Notes: a model not told the origin generated them from the sequence alone. Positions 1 through 7,960 are shown, counted from the first letter of the stretch. The stretch: DNA of 21,154 nucleotides from Rhodobacteraceae bacterium UBA6236 (GCA_002440945.1 DJWG01000037.1:1-21154); one strand, 5' to 3'. Program-made: numbers and translations.

Positions 1-25
1 TCAGACGTTTTGTGCAACAGAGCCC
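1..25. mobile_element. Terminal inverted repeat of an IS lying to the left (IS5-family, IS903-group-like)
   Basis: Read outward on the minus strand, this end begins GGGCTCTGTTGCACAAA, which nearly matches the IS end at 21131 (GGGCTCTGTTGCATAAA). IS903-group IS5 elements and some IS6 elements have termini of this kind; I favour IS5 because a matching transposase remnant lies at 3713-4185. The transposase itself is outside the window. The flanks at 26-34 and 21122-21130 are not identical, so no shared target-site duplication links the two ends. Confidence 0.6.
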
Positions 26-75
26 AGTGCTGGCAGTCCCGGGATAATGGGTCTCTGGTCTCAGGATGACGATTT

Positions 76-235
76 ACAGGGAAATTACAGGGAATTCAGG
101 TGCCTTTTTGGCTGTAAAGGCAAGTTCATCCTGGAATGCGCATGGAATTTCAATGCCTTGCGACTTAATTCCCTGTACGCAGAAACAGGGAATTCCTCGC
201 GCCCGAACAGGGAAGCTTTCAGCGGGAACAGGGAA
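76..235. repeat. Array of six ACAGGGAA octamers
   Basis: ACAGGGAA occurs at 76-83, 87-94, 185-192, 207-214 and 228-235, with one inverted copy (TTCCCTGT) at 169-176. Direct copies are spaced 11, 22 and 21 bp apart, about one or two helical turns, as expected for a protein-binding array. The 1-273 stretch holds no gene I can support. Open frames across it encode low-complexity peptides with TGN/TGK repeats that look like translated repeat DNA. Similar stretches are, as I recall, common beside IS elements in rhizobia and Rhodobacteraceae; function unknown. Confidence 0.6.
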
Positions 236-273
236 GCGGAGACCGGATTCAGGCAAATACCTTTGGTGCGCTG

Positions 274-1143
274 TCAGCGCCTGGATCTTGAGCGGAAGGA
301 TGGCAATCCAAGTTCAACAAGCGTGCCCGTGTCATCTTCCCTTCCGTCTGGCAGGAGGGCCGACAGCAATGTCACGGCATGACCGTCCTTTCCGACACGC
401 GTCTGCTCGAAGATCACCGAATTGGAAACATCGGTCCAGGCGGCCGTGGGGGACTCGACCAATTCCGTATAGCCGGGCCGGGCGTTCTGGACAGCGCGCC
501 AGGCTTGCGTGAGCGATGAGAGCGGCTGCCGCAGCTCCCGCAAGAGCCAGGGAAAGCTGACTGATCGGGTCTGGCTGCGAATCCGTCCGTTGTGGGTCCA
601 GACCGCCGCCAGAGGCTCGGTGCCGAGGTCGATCGCCCGCCGCAGGGTGGCCTCGAGACTGATCTCCAACCGGTCGGCGAGTCGCTGCAGGTTTCGCAGA
701 TCGGGCTCGCTCGACAGCACCGGGCGCACCAAGGGCGCGGGCGCGAGCAGGCAGATGGCGAAGCGATTGGCCTCCGTCTCCTGTCGCTGCCGCGCGGTCA
801 CCTGCTGCCGCTCCTGCAAGTCGGAGGTCGTGCACAGGAAGCCAGTGGGTCCGTCAAGAACATGCCGTTCGAGCAGGAAATGTCCCAACTCGTGGGCGAG
901 GCTGAAGCGGGCGCGGCGCGGACCCTTGCCGGAGTTGACGAGGATCCGGCCACAGCTGCGGATGCGGTCGGTCAGGAGGCAGCCTTCGAACCCGTCGAAG
1001 GCGTCGATGCGGATCTCCTCGATCCCGAGGTCGCAGGCGATTTCCTGAACCGGAACCGCCGTCGCGGCCAGACCCCGCTGGGCATGGATGGCGGCAGCCA
1101 GCCGCGCCGGGTCATGGATGTCGGCAAGCTCGACGCGGTCAAT
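274..1143 (-). CDS. ImmA/IrrE-family zinc metallo-endopeptidase (non-canonical start)
   Basis: A COG2856 (ImmA/IrrE) protease of about 289 residues. Members cleave a cognate XRE repressor to trigger SOS-linked or mobile-element gene expression. The zinc motif HELGHF is encoded around 881-894, preceded by the family's typical RARFSLA segment; upstream residues (IDAFDGFEGCLL, RILVNSGKG) also fit. The C-terminal half is the variable region. The frame is open upstream to a stop at 1174-1176, but contains no ATG, GTG or TTG before the HELGH motif itself. The only sensible initiation is ATT at 1143-1141, overlapping the TGA of the XRE gene (ATTGA), or a CTG at 1149. The gene may use translational coupling with a rare start, ribosomal frameshifting from the XRE frame, or may have lost its start. 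Family call firm, start uncertain. Confidence 0.75.
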   Translation of the reverse strand: MDRVELADIHDPARLAAAIHAQRGLAATAVPVQEIACDLGIEEIRIDAFDGFEGCLLTDRIRSCGRILVNSGKGPRRARFSLAHELGHFLLERHVLDGPTGFLCTTSDLQERQQVTARQRQETEANRFAICLLAPAPLVRPVLSSEPDLRNLQRLADRLEISLEATLRRAIDLGTEPLAAVWTHNGRIRSQTRSVSFPWLLRELRQPLSSLTQAWRAVQNARPGYTELVESPTAAWTDVSNSVIFEQTRVGKDGHAVTLLSALLPDGREDDTGTLVELGLPSFRSRSRR

Positions 1144-1480
1144 CGGCAGCGGATGCTCCCCCCGTGTCGTGCTTCAGCATCGAGCGCACCATTTCCTCGA
1201 TGACCTTGCGGTCGCGGCCGGACAGCGCGCCGAGGTCGCGATGAATGCGCTGGATGCGCTGGTGCTCCGCGTCTGGCACCTCGGCATCGCCGACCAGCAC
1301 GTCGATGCTGACCCCGAAGTGGCGGGCCAGATCACGCACCAGATCGAAGGACGGCTTGCGACTGCGACCTTTCTCGAGCTCCCAGATGTGAACCTTGGAG
1401 ACGCCGACAGCATCAGCGACCTGCTGCAGGGTTTCTCCGCTCTTCTGGCGCATGTCGAATAGACGTTCCCCGAGGGCCAT
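1139..1480 (-). CDS. XRE-family HTH transcriptional repressor
   Basis: A 113-residue protein with an N-terminal helix-turn-helix (about residues 5-62; core ETLQQVADAVGVSKVHIWEL) of the phage-repressor type, followed by a short charged C-terminal tail. The ATG at 1480 is preceded by GGAGG five bases upstream, so it is preferred over a start at 1528. Its stop overlaps the start region of the ImmA-like protease, the usual repressor-protease pair (compare ImmR/ImmA of ICEBs1). It is divergent from the methyltransferase gene, and the 137-bp gap holds overlapping promoters it probably controls. The likely role is master repressor of the divergent pair, relieved by ImmA cleavage (inference). Confidence 0.88.
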   Translation of the reverse strand: MALGERLFDMRQKSGETLQQVADAVGVSKVHIWELEKGRSRKPSFDLVRDLARHFGVSIDVLVGDAEVPDAEHQRIQRIHRDLGALSGRDRKVIEEMVRSMLKHDTGGASAAD

Positions 1481-1528
1481 GGCTGCCTCCGCGCTGTTTG
1501 GGTGGGCGAACGACAGCATAAGCCACAT

Positions 1529-1575
1529 TTGACAGATGTCCAGAATAAGATATAACTAACAACTGTGGGCGTCAA
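1529..1575. promoter_or_regulatory. Overlapping divergent promoters with a candidate repressor operator
   Basis: Plus strand: TTGACA (1529-1534), 16-bp spacer, TATAAC (1551-1556), leading to the methyltransferase gene. Minus strand: TTGACG (1575-1570), 17-bp spacer, TATCTT (1552-1547), leading to the XRE gene. The two -10 boxes overlap, so the promoters are mutually exclusive. A dyad GACA-GA-TGTC (1531-1540) covers the plus -35 box and is the best candidate operator for the XRE protein. Boxes are near sigma-70 consensus; regulation is inferred. Confidence 0.6.
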
Positions 1576-1617
1576 AACGGCCCCCGGCGTGAGGCAGTGC
1601 TATAGAAAGGTACCGCA

Positions 1618-2919
1618 ATGAAGGACCTGACCATCGAGATGATCGCCCCGGCCGATCTGCGGCCCTGGGCGAAGAATGCCCGGACCCATTCGAAGAAGCA
1701 GCTGCGGCAGATCGCCGACAGCATCGAGACCTTCGGCTTCACCAACCCGGTGCTGATCGACGGGGCAAACACCATCCTCGCCGGCCACGGCCGTGTCGCG
1801 GCCGCGAAGCTGATCGAGATGACGCAGGTGCCCTGCGTGCGGCTCGAGCACATGACGCCGGCGCAGAAGCGCGCCTATGTGCTGGCCGACAACAAGCTGG
1901 CGCTGAATGCCGGCTGGGATGGCCAGCTGCTTGGCGAGGAACTGCAGGCGCTGATGGGGCTCGATTTGGGCTTCGATCTCGGGGTGACGGGCTTCTCGAT
2001 CGCCGAGGTCGATGCGCTGGTCGAGGGGCTCTCCCCCGAGGAGCCCGGCGATCCGGAGGATGACGTGATCCCCGAGACCGCGCCGCGGCGGGTCAGCCTT
2101 GGCGATGTCTGGCAGCTCGGCTCGCACCGGCTGGTCTGCGGCGATGCGCTCGATCCGGCGGTGGTGGCGCTGCTGATGGCGGGGGAGGTGGCCCGGATGG
2201 TGTTCTCCGACCCGCCCTATAATGTGAAGATCGACGGCCATGTCGGCGGTTCGGGCAAGATCAGGCACCGCGAATTCGCCATGGCCTCGGGCGAGATTAG
2301 CGCGGACGAGTTCACCACCTTCCTGACCCGGGCCTGCCGCAACCTCGCCGATCACAGCCTCGAGGGCTCGATCCATTTCCTCTGCATGGACTGGCGCCAC
2401 ATGGCCGAGATGCTGACAGCGGGGCAGGCGGTCTATGACGAGCTGAAGAACCTCATCGTCTGGGCCAAGGACAATGGTGGCATGGGAACGTTCTACCGCT
2501 CGCGCCACGAGCTGGTCTTCGCCTTCAAGAAGGGCCTTGCGGCGCATGTCAACAGCTTCGAACTGGGCCAGCATGGCCGCTACCGCACCAATGTCTGGGA
2601 ATACCGCGGCGTCAACACCCGGCGCGCCGGGCGGCTGGAGGAACTGGCGCTGCATCCGACGGTGAAGCCGGTGCAGATGATCGCCGATGCCATCAAGGAC
2701 GTCTCGGGCCGCGGCGAGATCGTGCTCGATCTGTTCGGCGGCTCGGGCTCGACGCTGATCGCGGCGGCGAAGACCGGACGGCGCGGCTATCTCTGCGAAC
2801 TCGACCCGATCTACTGCGACCGGATCCTCGCCCGCTGGGAAGGCTATGCCCATGACGAGGCAGAGCGGCTGGTCTGCGGCTGGTCGCCGGCCATCGCCCA
2901 TCAGGAGGCGGCGGAATGA
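1618..2919 (+). CDS. ParB/Srx-domain DNA adenine/cytosine-N4 methyltransferase
   Basis: 433 residues. An N-terminal ParB/sulfiredoxin-like domain (about residues 5-135, with LAGHGRVAAAKL near 54-64) is followed by an N6_N4_Mtase domain. The catalytic motif IV is DPPY (198-201) and the SAM-binding motif I is FGGSGS (373-378). Motif IV before motif I gives the beta order, with the target-recognition region between. Enzymes of this architecture are usually orphan methylases of prophages and integrative elements; no restriction gene is adjacent. AAAGG lies 8 bases before the ATG. The stop overlaps the ATG of the next gene (ATGA), so the two are translationally coupled. Recognition sequence not inferable. 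Confidence 0.92.
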   Translation: MKDLTIEMIAPADLRPWAKNARTHSKKQLRQIADSIETFGFTNPVLIDGANTILAGHGRVAAAKLIEMTQVPCVRLEHMTPAQKRAYVLADNKLALNAGWDGQLLGEELQALMGLDLGFDLGVTGFSIAEVDALVEGLSPEEPGDPEDDVIPETAPRRVSLGDVWQLGSHRLVCGDALDPAVVALLMAGEVARMVFSDPPYNVKIDGHVGGSGKIRHREFAMASGEISADEFTTFLTRACRNLADHSLEGSIHFLCMDWRHMAEMLTAGQAVYDELKNLIVWAKDNGGMGTFYRSRHELVFAFKKGLAAHVNSFELGQHGRYRTNVWEYRGVNTRRAGRLEELALHPTVKPVQMIADAIKDVSGRGEIVLDLFGGSGSTLIAAAKTGRRGYLCELDPIYCDRILARWEGYAHDEAERLVCGWSPAIAHQEAAE

Positions 2920-3713
2920 CCGGGGAGGCTGACGACAAGGCGCCGCCGCGGGGCGCTCTGGCGGCGCGGCCGGGCTATGCGGTCGGTTATGGGAAGCCGC
3001 CGGAAGCGACGCGCTTCCAGAAGGGACGCTCCGGCAATCCCAACGGCCGCCCGAAAGGGGCGAAGGCCCGCAGGCCGGCGCTGAACGAGGAACGGATGAA
3101 GACCCTGATCCTCGAGGAGGCCTATCGCACCATCACGGTGCGCGACGGCGACCGCAATGTCACCGTGCCGATGGCCCAGGCGATCCTGCGCTCGATCGCG
3201 GTCAATGCCGCGAAGGGGCAGCACCGGGCGCAGCGGCTGTTTTCCGAACTGCTGACGGCGACCGAGACCGCCAACCGGGTTATGAGTGAAAAGCTTCTGA
3301 ACGCGGCGCTCGACTACAAGCAGCAATGGGAGGCCGAACTGCGCCGCCGCGCCGCGCAGAACATAACCCACCTGCCGCCGCCGCTGCCGCACCCCGACCA
3401 TATCATCATCGACATCCGGGGCGGGCGCGTGCGGTTCCGCGGGCCAATGACCCGGGAGGAGAAGCAGATGTTCGACGAGGCGCTCGCCGAAGTGCAGAAA
3501 CTCAGCGAGGGCGCCGCCGTCTGCCAGGCCGCCCTCGCCCGCGAGAAGGACCCCGAGGAGCGGGCCGATCTCATCCGCCACATCGAGCTGGCCGATACCC
3601 TGATGACCCGCTTCCGAGAGGTGCTCCCGGGCGACATCTTTCCCGTCGACCAGGACGCCGTTGCCAAGGCGGTCGAGGCTGCATTCCCGAAACGGAGGCG
3701 GAAGAGGGACTGA
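2916..3713 (+). CDS. DUF5681-domain protein (phage/element-associated)
   Basis: 265 residues. The DUF5681 signature lies at the N-terminus: FQKGRSGNPNGRPKGAKARR (about residues 31-50), a glycine/arginine-rich segment found in proteins encoded next to phage methyltransferases and terminases. The remainder is charged and helical, ending in a basic KRRRKRD tail. It overlaps the methyltransferase stop by four bases (ATGA). A DNA-binding or small-terminase-like role is possible but unproven. Transposase homology starts at the stop codon, so the original 3' end may have been altered by the insertion. No terminase follows, so the phage-like module is truncated. Confidence 0.8.
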   Translation: MTGEADDKAPPRGALAARPGYAVGYGKPPEATRFQKGRSGNPNGRPKGAKARRPALNEERMKTLILEEAYRTITVRDGDRNVTVPMAQAILRSIAVNAAKGQHRAQRLFSELLTATETANRVMSEKLLNAALDYKQQWEAELRRRAAQNITHLPPPLPHPDHIIIDIRGGRVRFRGPMTREEKQMFDEALAEVQKLSEGAAVCQAALAREKDPEERADLIRHIELADTLMTRFREVLPGDIFPVDQDAVAKAVEAAFPKRRRKRD

Positions 3714-4185
3714 ACGTCCGCAAGCAGGGTGGCACGAAGCGTCGGAGCTGGCGCAAGATCCGCATCGGAATTGACGAGGCTGGAAATCAGGACGACAGAG
3801 TTCGCCACCATCGATGTTGTTGATGTACTCATGCTACCCGAACTTCTCGATCAGGTCCCGTCCGACCAAGAGATCGCCAGCGTCCCCGCCGATGGAGCTT
3901 TCAACACCCGCAAGTAGTACGACGCCAATGCCGTACGCGGCGCTGCGACCATCATTCCGCCGCGCAAGATGCCAAGCAGTGGAAGCCCGACGCTCACCCG
4001 GAACGAGGCCGTGCGCGCATCAAAACGCTTCGGCCGAACCATCTGGCGATGATGGAGCGCCCCCGCAGGAGCCCCGTCGAAACCAAGATGCACTGTGTCA
4101 ACTCAGGTCGCCGAATTCTGGGTCCGTTTCGCCGTCCTGAATGGCCTCACGGCTCTCGGCAACCCGTCATTGAAACCGTGGCGCA
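3713..4185 (+). pseudogene. Decayed C-terminal fragment of an IS5-family (IS903-like) transposase
   Basis: Recognisable transposase segments occur in changing frames: GGTKRRSWRKIRIGIDE, LEIRTTEFATIDVVDVLMLP, ELLDQVPSDQEIASVPADGA, KRFGRTIWR, ETKMHC and FAVLNGLTALG. Lesions visible: a frameshift near 3780, TAG at 3915-3917 where the family has Cys, a one-base deletion near 3966, TGA at 4050-4052, and an internal deletion near 4103 joining METKMHCV-like sequence to the AEFxV segment. The N-terminal half and the terminal repeats are missing. The family is the type expected to have the GGGCTCTGTTGCA ends seen at both window edges. It abuts the stop of the DUF5681 gene. Confidence 0.75.
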
Positions 4186-4320
4186 CCTAGGTGTTTGATC
4201 CCACGATTTGATGGTGCGATCCTTCGCGGAGGTGGAAGGAAGCACTATGGGGCTTGCATGCAAGCGCACCTTCAGAGGCAACCATCTCCGATGGCGCCGC
4301 CTGCCGGTCCAGTCATGAAG
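4186..4320. other. Non-coding spacer, nothing recognised
   Basis: Sequence between the transposase remnant and the stem-loop downstream of the binding-protein gene. I see no supported gene, tRNA or clear repeat. It is probably debris from the element junction. Confidence 0.4.
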
Positions 4321-4351
4321 CAAGGGCGGCGAGATTCTTTCGTCGCCCTTG
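4321..4351. terminator. Stem-loop downstream of the binding-protein gene
   Basis: Twelve-base arms (4321-4332 and 4340-4351) are complementary except for one G/T position, with a 7-base loop. It lies 29 bases past the stop of the minus-strand binding-protein gene. The U-tract is poor on the minus strand; on the plus strand the arm is followed by TTCT, so it might act in either direction. Confidence 0.55.
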
Positions 4352-4379
4352 TTCTGATGTCATTTGCTGATAGTTTCTG

Positions 4380-5450
4380 TTATTTGGCCAGCCAAGTGTT
4401 GAAACGTTCGCTGATTTCGTCGTTCCGGTCGACCCAGAACTCGAACGACTGGCGCAGCGCATTGGTCATGTTGGCTTCGGCCGTGGGCATGTGGGGAGAC
4501 ATGCTGGTTTTACCGTCTTCGAACGTCCCGACTAGGGGAAGGGACGACTGGCGGGCCGGGCCATAGCTGATCCATTTGGTCTGATCCGCAAGGCGCTGCG
4601 TGTCGGTGGCGAACTTGATGTATTCCAGTGCCTGGTCCTTATTCGGCGCGCCTTTCGGAATGGCGAACAACTCGAATTCGTAAACCTGCCCATCCCAGAC
4701 GGTCGCGAAGGGTTTGCCCTCGGTCACGACGGCCGAGAAAAGGCGTCCATTGTAAGCCGTGGTCATTGCCACTTCGCCGTCTGCGAGCAGCTGCGGCGGC
4801 TGGGCGCCCGCTTCCCACCAGATGGTCTGGGACTTGATCTTGTCCAGCATGGCGAAGGCGCGATTCATGCCTTCTTCGGTTTCAAGCGTCTTGTAGACCT
4901 CGGTCGCGGGCACGCCATCGGCCATCAAGGCCATTTCCAGATTCGCCTTGGGATCCTTGCGCATGCCGCGCTTGCCGGGAAAGGCCTCCAGGTCGAAGAA
5001 ATCCGCGATGGTTGTGGGCTTACGTTCGGTGAACTTGGAACTGTCATAGCCATAGACGGTCGAGAAAACCATCGAGCCAACGGCGCAATCGGTCAGGGCG
5101 CCCTCGAGGAAATCCTCTGTGGCCGGGGTGCCATCCGGCGCGGCCGGCAACGAGGCAGGATCGAGGGGCTCCAGAAGGCCCTCGTCGCAGAGACGGATGG
5201 CATCGGTATATTCGAGGTCCGCGACATCGATGGTCACGTTCCCGGATTCCACCATCGACTTGATTGGGCTGGCCGGGTTGTCTGCAGAGGTCATCTTGAC
5301 CTGGATGCCCGTGCTGGCGGTGAAGGGCTTGTTATACGCTTCGACCTGGCTTTTCTCGTAGGAGCCGCCCCAGCTGACGACGGTCAGTTCGGCGTGTGCG
5401 GCGAAAGCTAAGGTGCAAAATGCGGCAGTGGACGTCAGCAATCTTTTCAT
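4380..5450 (-). CDS. ABC transporter periplasmic substrate-binding protein, PotD-like (family 1 / polyamine type)
   Basis: 356 residues. A Sec signal peptide (residues 1-20, basic start, hydrophobic core, cut after AHA) precedes the mature ELTVVSWGGSYEKSQ, the standard opening of spermidine/putrescine/opine-type binding proteins. Aromatic residues typical of a cation-binding cleft include W26 and the IWWEAG segment near 215. It should deliver a cationic or amine solute to the ATPase/permease genes at 15857-19255, about 10 kb away on the other strand; no permease lies next to it. It is downstream of Rieske oxygenase 1 on the same strand with a 103-bp gap that carries a hairpin, so it is probably cotranscribed. 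No strong ribosome-binding site is seen. The true ligand is unknown. Confidence 0.92.
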   Translation of the reverse strand: MKRLLTSTAAFCTLAFAAHAELTVVSWGGSYEKSQVEAYNKPFTASTGIQVKMTSADNPASPIKSMVESGNVTIDVADLEYTDAIRLCDEGLLEPLDPASLPAAPDGTPATEDFLEGALTDCAVGSMVFSTVYGYDSSKFTERKPTTIADFFDLEAFPGKRGMRKDPKANLEMALMADGVPATEVYKTLETEEGMNRAFAMLDKIKSQTIWWEAGAQPPQLLADGEVAMTTAYNGRLFSAVVTEGKPFATVWDGQVYEFELFAIPKGAPNKDQALEYIKFATDTQRLADQTKWISYGPARQSSLPLVGTFEDGKTSMSPHMPTAEANMTNALRQSFEFWVDRNDEISERFNTWLAK

Positions 5451-5518
5451 CGTTCGTCAGGTTCCCTGTTAGATTTCTTTGTGGCCGTTCCGGCGCTTGG
5501 TGAGTGGACTGGAATGAT

Positions 5519-5542
5519 GGGCCCGACGGCAATTCCGGGCCC
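5519..5542. promoter_or_regulatory. Intercistronic inverted repeat between oxygenase 1 and the binding-protein gene
   Basis: Perfect 7-bp arms GGGCCCG (5519-5525) and CGGGCCC (5536-5542) with a 10-base loop. It could protect or terminate part of the transcript so that the abundant periplasmic protein and the enzyme are made in different amounts (inference). There is no U-tract. Confidence 0.5.
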
Positions 5543-5553
5543 GCCTGCGGTCG

Positions 5554-6711
5554 TCAGCCCCCGACCACCTGCAGGTGATGCCCCGTCGCCGGAATTTGGC
5601 GGCCGAGATAGCGGTAGAAGTCCCAGATCGTTCCTTCGTAGTCGCGCGGCGCAAGGTGGCCCGAGGGCGCATGCCGCGATGCAAGGGCGCGCTGCATTCG
5701 TTCAAGCTTTTCGCGGTCCTCGCGGTTGACTTCCAGCCAAAGTGCGATGCGTTCTTCCAACTCGTCCTGGGTCAGTTCATCGCCATAGGCCGACATGGTC
5801 CAGCGCACACGGATACGGTCGACCGCCAGCGGCTTGATCGAGAACGACACTAGCAGGGTTGCCGCCTGGCTGGCGATCTGCGCCGGGAAAAGGTTGAACA
5901 GGGTGGAACGCCGCCGCTCGTCCTCGGTCAGACTCGGCGCGCCCATGCCGCGTGAGGTCGCCGTTTCGGGATAGTTCGCGCAGTATGAGGTGAAGCTGTC
6001 GTCGGACATGGATTTCCGGCTAAGTCCGGTGGGCGTGTAGGGATGCAGCGTCTCCGGGTGCACGATCGACAGGTGATAAGCCTCCATGAAATTCTCGACG
6101 AGGCATTTCCAGTTGGTGTGCCAATCCTCCTCGAAAGTTCTGACGATACGCATCTCGGTGGTGCGGTAATTGGCCAGAAGCTTCCCCAACTGATCCAGAC
6201 GCGGAGAAAGCGGCGCGGCGTTGTCGTCGAGATTGACATAGATGAAGCCGTTCCACAGTTCCGAGCGGAAGCTGGGCAGGCTGCAGTTCTTTTCCGAGAC
6301 GCCCTTGTCCTGCATCCGCGGGGCATTGATCAGCTCTCCCGACCGGCCATAGGTCCAGGCGTGATAGGTGCAGACGAAGCGCCGCGTGGAACCGCTGCCT
6401 TCCACCAGCGGCATCCCCCGGTGCCGGCAAAGGTTCGACAGCACTCGAATCTGACCATCATTGCCGCGGGCGATCAGCAAGGATTCGTCAAAAAGCTGCG
6501 TGGTAAAATAGTCGCCGGGGTTTGGGATCTCGTCCTCTCGCCCCAGGCAATGCCATTCCTTTTGCAGGAAAGTCTCCACTTCGTAGCGGAAATACTCCGG
6601 ATCGGTGTAGAACCGACCGGGCAGGCATTGGGCTTCGTGTTCGGGCAAGGCCGCAACCTTGCCGAGAACGTCGTTCATCGTGGTGATCTTGTCGGAGTTC
6701 TGGAATGGCAT
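5554..6711 (-). CDS. Rieske non-heme iron oxygenase alpha subunit 1 (GbcA/CntA-like)
   Basis: 385 residues. The N-terminal Rieske [2Fe-2S] site is C95-x-H97 (CRHRG) and C114-x2-H117 (CTYHAW). The catalytic mononuclear iron site is H213 and H218 in NFMEAYHLSIVH, with D332 as the probable third ligand. The residue three before the first His is Glu210, not the usual Asp; a Glu here is the hallmark of quaternary-ammonium oxygenases such as CntA. The start is ATG 6711 with GAGGA seven bases upstream. No small beta subunit is encoded, consistent with an alpha-only enzyme. No reductase lies beside it; the one at 10345 may serve both oxygenases. It is divergent from LysR 1 and upstream of the binding protein. 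The likely role is oxidative attack, perhaps N-dealkylation, on an imported amine; aromatic substrates cannot be excluded. Confidence 0.9.
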   Translation of the reverse strand: MPFQNSDKITTMNDVLGKVAALPEHEAQCLPGRFYTDPEYFRYEVETFLQKEWHCLGREDEIPNPGDYFTTQLFDESLLIARGNDGQIRVLSNLCRHRGMPLVEGSGSTRRFVCTYHAWTYGRSGELINAPRMQDKGVSEKNCSLPSFRSELWNGFIYVNLDDNAAPLSPRLDQLGKLLANYRTTEMRIVRTFEEDWHTNWKCLVENFMEAYHLSIVHPETLHPYTPTGLSRKSMSDDSFTSYCANYPETATSRGMGAPSLTEDERRRSTLFNLFPAQIASQAATLLVSFSIKPLAVDRIRVRWTMSAYGDELTQDELEERIALWLEVNREDREKLERMQRALASRHAPSGHLAPRDYEGTIWDFYRYLGRQIPATGHHLQVVGG

Positions 6712-7039
6712 CAACTGGTCCTCGGCTCAAGCGAAGTTCGATCCCCCAAGGGGGCCGATAGGATTAGATGGTTGGCGGCACAAGCGTGCCTTCTTCCCGG
6801 AGAGGGCGGGGTGCGTCGCCGGATAGTCCGGCTCGCGGGTCAGTGTTTCCGCCTGCGCCGGCGCGGGTGTTTGACGGTGACCCGCAATGAAACCAGGGAT
6901 TGCGACATTTAGCTGACTTTCAGACTCAACATTTCGCAGGGAGTTATCACAGGGGACGGCGCAGGGCTGGTTCGGCAACCTTGACCTTCGACGGAAAGAT
7001 AGGAAAGTTTAAATAACCTTGCATTGACATAGGTAGAAT
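6712..7039. promoter_or_regulatory. Divergent control region of oxygenase 1 and LysR 1
   Basis: A 328-bp gene-free gap. The best LysR-type site is ACCT-N11-AGGT (7016-7034), which contains the T-N11-A pattern and sits just before the LysR start, suiting autoregulation. Other small dyads are CTGA-ctt-TCAG (6912-6922) and GGTT-cggc-AACC (near 6969-6980). No convincing small gene is present; an open frame on the minus strand at 6727-6978 has no ribosome-binding site or family features. Confidence 0.45.
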
Positions 7040-7960
7040 ATGGTTCGTATCACGCTGCGCCAGTGCGCCTACTTCCGCGCCGTCGCCGAACACGGTGGCA
7101 TCGCTCAGGCAGCCCGCGCGCTGAACATTTCGCAGCCGTCCGTCGCGCAGGGCCTTGAAAAGCTTGAGGATATGACCGGCCTTGTGCTGTTCGAACGGCA
7201 TCATGCGCGGGGTCTGACCCTGACGCTGCAAGGGCGGATGTTCCTGCGACATGTCGAGGGGCTGATGCAGCAGGCCGAACAGGTCGAACGTGAGGCCGTC
7301 GGTCTGGCGGCGGAAACGGCGGGTGAGGTCCGGCTGGGTGTGTTCTGGACCTTGTCCCCCTTCTTTGCCCCGGGCCTGATCTGGAGTTTCCGGGAATCGT
7401 TCCCGCAGGTAGTGATACGGCAGCAGGAAATGTCGCTGACCTCGCTTGTGGACCAGCTGCGCGACGGGACAATCGATTTCGCGCTGACCTACGACCGCGG
7501 CGCCGAGATGGCCGAGCTGGCGCAGATCGAACTGGCTGTCTTGCAGCCGATGGTCGTCCTTGCGGCGGACCATCCGCTAGCCCGGAGTGAGTCAGTCGAC
7601 CTTCATGACCTGGCGAAGATCCCCTATGTCATGCTGGATGGTCCCGGAAGCCGCAGCTATTTCGAGGATCTGTTGGCTGAAGGCGGAATTGCACCGCCCA
7701 TCGGCTACGTCTCGACCTCGCTCGAGGCCGTGCGCAGCGCGGTCGCCTCAGGATTTGGTTTCACGCTTCTGGTGATGCGGCCGCCATCGGCGACGACCTA
7801 TGACGGCCGCGAAGTCCGCATGCTGCGTATCGAGAACCCCATCCGTCCCTTGCGCATCGTGCTGGCATCCCGCGCGGGGGTACATCGGGGGCCGATCACC
7901 CGGCGCTTCGCCGATCACGCTGTCGGATACTTCGCCGCGATCCGGGACGGGCAAGAGTAG
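7040..7960 (+). CDS. LysR-family transcriptional regulator 1
   Basis: 306 residues. A winged helix-turn-helix occupies about residues 4-62 (GGIAQAARALNISQPSVAQG), followed by an alpha/beta effector-binding domain beginning near residue 92 (GEVRLGVFWTLS). It is divergent from Rieske oxygenase 1, the classic arrangement for a LysR activator of that operon, and convergent with LysR 2 with only 42 bp between the stops. The inducer is probably the oxygenase substrate or an early product (inference). A candidate binding site overlaps the approach to its own start. The ATG at 7040 is the natural start; AGG at 7031 is a weak ribosome-binding site. Confidence 0.92.
   Translation: MVRITLRQCAYFRAVAEHGGIAQAARALNISQPSVAQGLEKLEDMTGLVLFERHHARGLTLTLQGRMFLRHVEGLMQQAEQVEREAVGLAAETAGEVRLGVFWTLSPFFAPGLIWSFRESFPQVVIRQQEMSLTSLVDQLRDGTIDFALTYDRGAEMAELAQIELAVLQPMVVLAADHPLARSESVDLHDLAKIPYVMLDGPGSRSYFEDLLAEGGIAPPIGYVSTSLEAVRSAVASGFGFTLLVMRPPSATTYDGREVRMLRIENPIRPLRIVLASRAGVHRGPITRRFADHAVGYFAAIRDGQE

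Noticed and set aside
4195..4566. Plus-strand 123-codon open frame over the end of the binding-protein gene
   Set aside because: It is antisense to a clear gene and crosses the stem-loop, with no family resemblance.
6727..6978. Minus-strand 83-codon open frame in the gap between oxygenase 1 and LysR 1
   Set aside because: It has no ribosome-binding site or recognisable motifs, and it overlies the divergent control region.
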